From assembly GCA_904063045.1 (NCBI GenBank), contig CAJFCJ010000001.1, forward strand, positions 627,501 through 691,500: a DNA stretch of 64,000 nucleotides, given 5' to 3'. The notes below the pieces were generated by a model, which had not been told where the DNA came from, searched no databases, and saw nothing but the letters and a program-made list of their open reading frames with translations. Both the position numbers and the translations under genes were made by a program. Shown here one piece after another: positions 62,333 through 64,000 of this stretch (positions are counted from its first letter, which is position 1; each line of letters opens with the position of its first letter). The DNA comes from Dimorphilus gyrociliatus (Eukaryota; Annelida; Polychaeta; Dinophilidae).

Positions 62333-63822
62333 ATGGATAATAAGAGAGATTCAAATTCAAAAAAGGTCTCGGCAACTATCGGGTCCTTTTCCGAAGATGT
62401 TACGGTGGAACAATTTGAAATTTCCGACAAGAATGAAGAAACAACAGATAACGATAGTTCGTTTGATATTAATTCAGAACATATTAGCGACGACCTACAA
62501 GATGACAGATGTAATGAAACTTCTAGCAAAGTAGTTATTCAGGAGGTTGATAGTTTACAGCCAAATGAAGAACCATCTTACCGTAGATCAATGAAAAGAA
62601 AACCATATAGATATGAATGGAATGCATCAACAATGAAAGATGTATTAACAGTAAGATGTAAACAAGTAACAGGGTTCCTGCACAAAGAAAAGTTCGGTTC
62701 GGGTGGTAGGGGAAAGTGTATTCGAGTTAATGAAAAGTGGTTTACCCCCAATGAATTTGAAAATTTTTGCGGAAGAGGTAGTAGCAAAGACTGGAAAAGA
62801 TCAATACGTTATGGAGGAAGACCCCTGCAATTCTTGATTGAGGATGGTATTCTAGTTCCTCACGCTGCATCCTGTACATGTTCAGCTTGCTGTGATGATG
62901 AGAGTGTTGTAGGTGGTTTTCCTCTAGAATATCTCACTTTAATTTAATGATTAATCTATTTAAGTAACATCTAGCATAATGACTCTTTCCTTTCCAGAAT
63001 GCACCAGTAAGATTTTTTGTTCCATACAAAAGAAAGAAAAAAGAAATAAGTTCTTCTACCTCGGTGAAGAGATTAGCGTTATCCGACCAAGCCTTATCCG
63101 ACGTTACTTGTAAATTATTAAAAATATATCCAATGTCTTCAGGATAAATGTGTGAAATTTATGCTTTATTTCAGTAATACCAACACAATCTGATACGAAC
63201 TTGTCAAGAACTTCTTTTAATTCAGATATAATACCTGTACAATTTATCTCTGCCGATTTAGGGAACGTTTATCAAGGTACAACTATAATAGAACTACGCG
63301 AAAACAATTTATAATTTATATAATAGACTCTTCGAAAGAGAAAGAGCAAAATGTTAAAAAATGATTTATATTTAGATTCCACTGGGCAAACCTTGTACGT
63401 CCCATCTGTAACCACTAATACGACGTGTGAAGAGGAAAAAATATGGTGGCAATTGGAAACGGTAAAATCTTGGGATTAATAATATATTTTTTATTATTTA
63501 TATCTATTTAACAAAAAAAAAATGTTTATTCGGCAAAAATTTCAGAGTGTAAAGAGTATAGTCAACGAAGCTCAAAATTTACTATCTCAAATTCGGCAAG
63601 TCAAGCAGCAAGTTAATTTTGCTAAAGAAAAGGCTATCCGAGATTTAAAATCTCAACTACTAAAATCTAAACAAACTGAGGTTCTTTGAAGGCTTTTTTA
63701 TGTCTAAAAATATCTATATATCTATATAAACATAATTAAAAAAAACTTTTTTGTTACATTAACAGCCTGATGATTCAATAATGGATAATTCTTCATCATC
63801 AATGGTTTGGGCTTCTAAATAA
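62333..63822 (+). CDS. DEAF1: DEAF1-like SAND-domain transcription factor
   Basis: Nuclear DNA-binding regulator related to DEAF1, which binds TTCG-rich sites. Exons 62333-62908, 62998-63109, 63175-63276, 63376-63461, 63546-63680, 63766-63822 give 355 residues (human DEAF1 565). The N-terminus is acidic and Ser/Asp-rich. The SAND domain (about 100-190) is strongly DEAF1-like: [40 protein letters not shown] (with the DNA-contact KDWK motif), [17 protein letters not shown] and [13 protein letters not shown]. Then come [14 protein letters not shown] (a nuclear-localisation signal) and the dimerisation-type helix [10 protein letters not shown] ... [13 protein letters not shown]. The protein then ends [12 protein letters not shown] with stop at 63820; the C-terminal MYND finger of other DEAF1 proteins is absent. 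Confidence 0.85.
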
Positions 63823-64000
63823 CACTAAAAGTATCTTATATTTTGTAATCAAGACCTGTCATAAAAGAAGAAATATTCGACCAGTTGATAGTAAATATTA
63901 ACATAACATATTTTATCAAATCACAGAGATAAATGAGAAAGGAAAATAGAAACAAATGACTTTGCCAATAATTTGAGATTTATGCTTGGCATTCGAAAAT
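63823..64000. other. Right end of window
   Basis: Short AT-rich tail after the DEAF1-like stop; no cysteine-rich MYND-type exon and no other gene is visible. Confidence 0.4.

Noticed and set aside
1-64000. tRNA, rRNA, transposon or viral insertion
   Set aside because: I looked for tRNA T-arm motifs, transposase or reverse-transcriptase signatures and long terminal repeats and saw none; a computed search would be decisive.

Overview
Eukaryotic (metazoan) nuclear DNA, AT-rich, about 20 protein genes packed on both strands. Every multi-exon model below uses GT-AG introns, many only about 45-80 bp (for example 295-339, 434-485, 34426-34476), and each model keeps an open frame with exon lengths summing to a multiple of three. 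The gene set (Piezo, AP-1 sigma, ATG7, CNOT2, ITFG1, DEAF1, KCTD3/SHKBP1, DSTYK-like, DEGS, ALG11, PIGH) is animal. Short introns plus a full, conservative animal gene set fit a small-genome invertebrate, perhaps a compact spiralian such as a dinophilid annelid. The species is inference only.

Layout. 1-631: 3' end of an aldo-keto reductase (+). 804-3602: nucleolin (-), whose unusually long first intron carries a cluster of hairpins sharing one loop sequence. 5275-6755: SLC10-family transporter (+). 7303-10130: AP-1 sigma adaptin (-), with two interchangeable internal exons and two alternative last exons. 10443-12774: a second nucleolin-like two-RRM protein (+), divergent from AP-1 sigma. 12954-23013: a 14-exon Piezo channel (-) with a LIN9-like gene (19827-20957, +) nested antisense in one intron. 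23784-24472: RPL35 (+). 24585-25278: PIGH (-). 27167-29777: ZNF800-like zinc-finger protein (+). 29807-31492: CNOT2 (-). 32129-34060: single-exon ATG7 (-). 34257-36741: ITFG1/TIP (+).

37025-42627: a 13-exon, 1503-residue protein with no recognised family (-). 43277-44162: an unrecognised membrane-anchored protein (+). 44890-45660: a claudin/PMP22-like protein with PPxY tail (+). 45661-48535: a long gene-poor stretch. 48536-50128: sphingolipid desaturase DEGS (+). 50625-52611: KCTD3/SHKBP1 (-), divergent from RPS29 (52788-53155, +). 53655-55360: retinol-dehydrogenase-like SDR (+). 56329-57895: ALG11 (+). 58015-58747: claudin-like protein (-). 58984-61852: DSTYK-like protein whose kinase domain has lost its catalytic residues (+). 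62333-63822: DEAF1-like SAND protein lacking the MYND finger (+).

There is no operon logic linking functions. Neighbours are mostly unrelated housekeeping genes in divergent or convergent pairs. The most unusual signals are the repeated CCGG-loop hairpins in nucleolin intron 1, the duplicated AP-1 sigma exons, the nested LIN9-like gene, the dead-looking DSTYK kinase domain, the MYND-less DEAF1 and the large orphan gene. I saw no transposon, rRNA, tRNA or CRISPR array that I could support.
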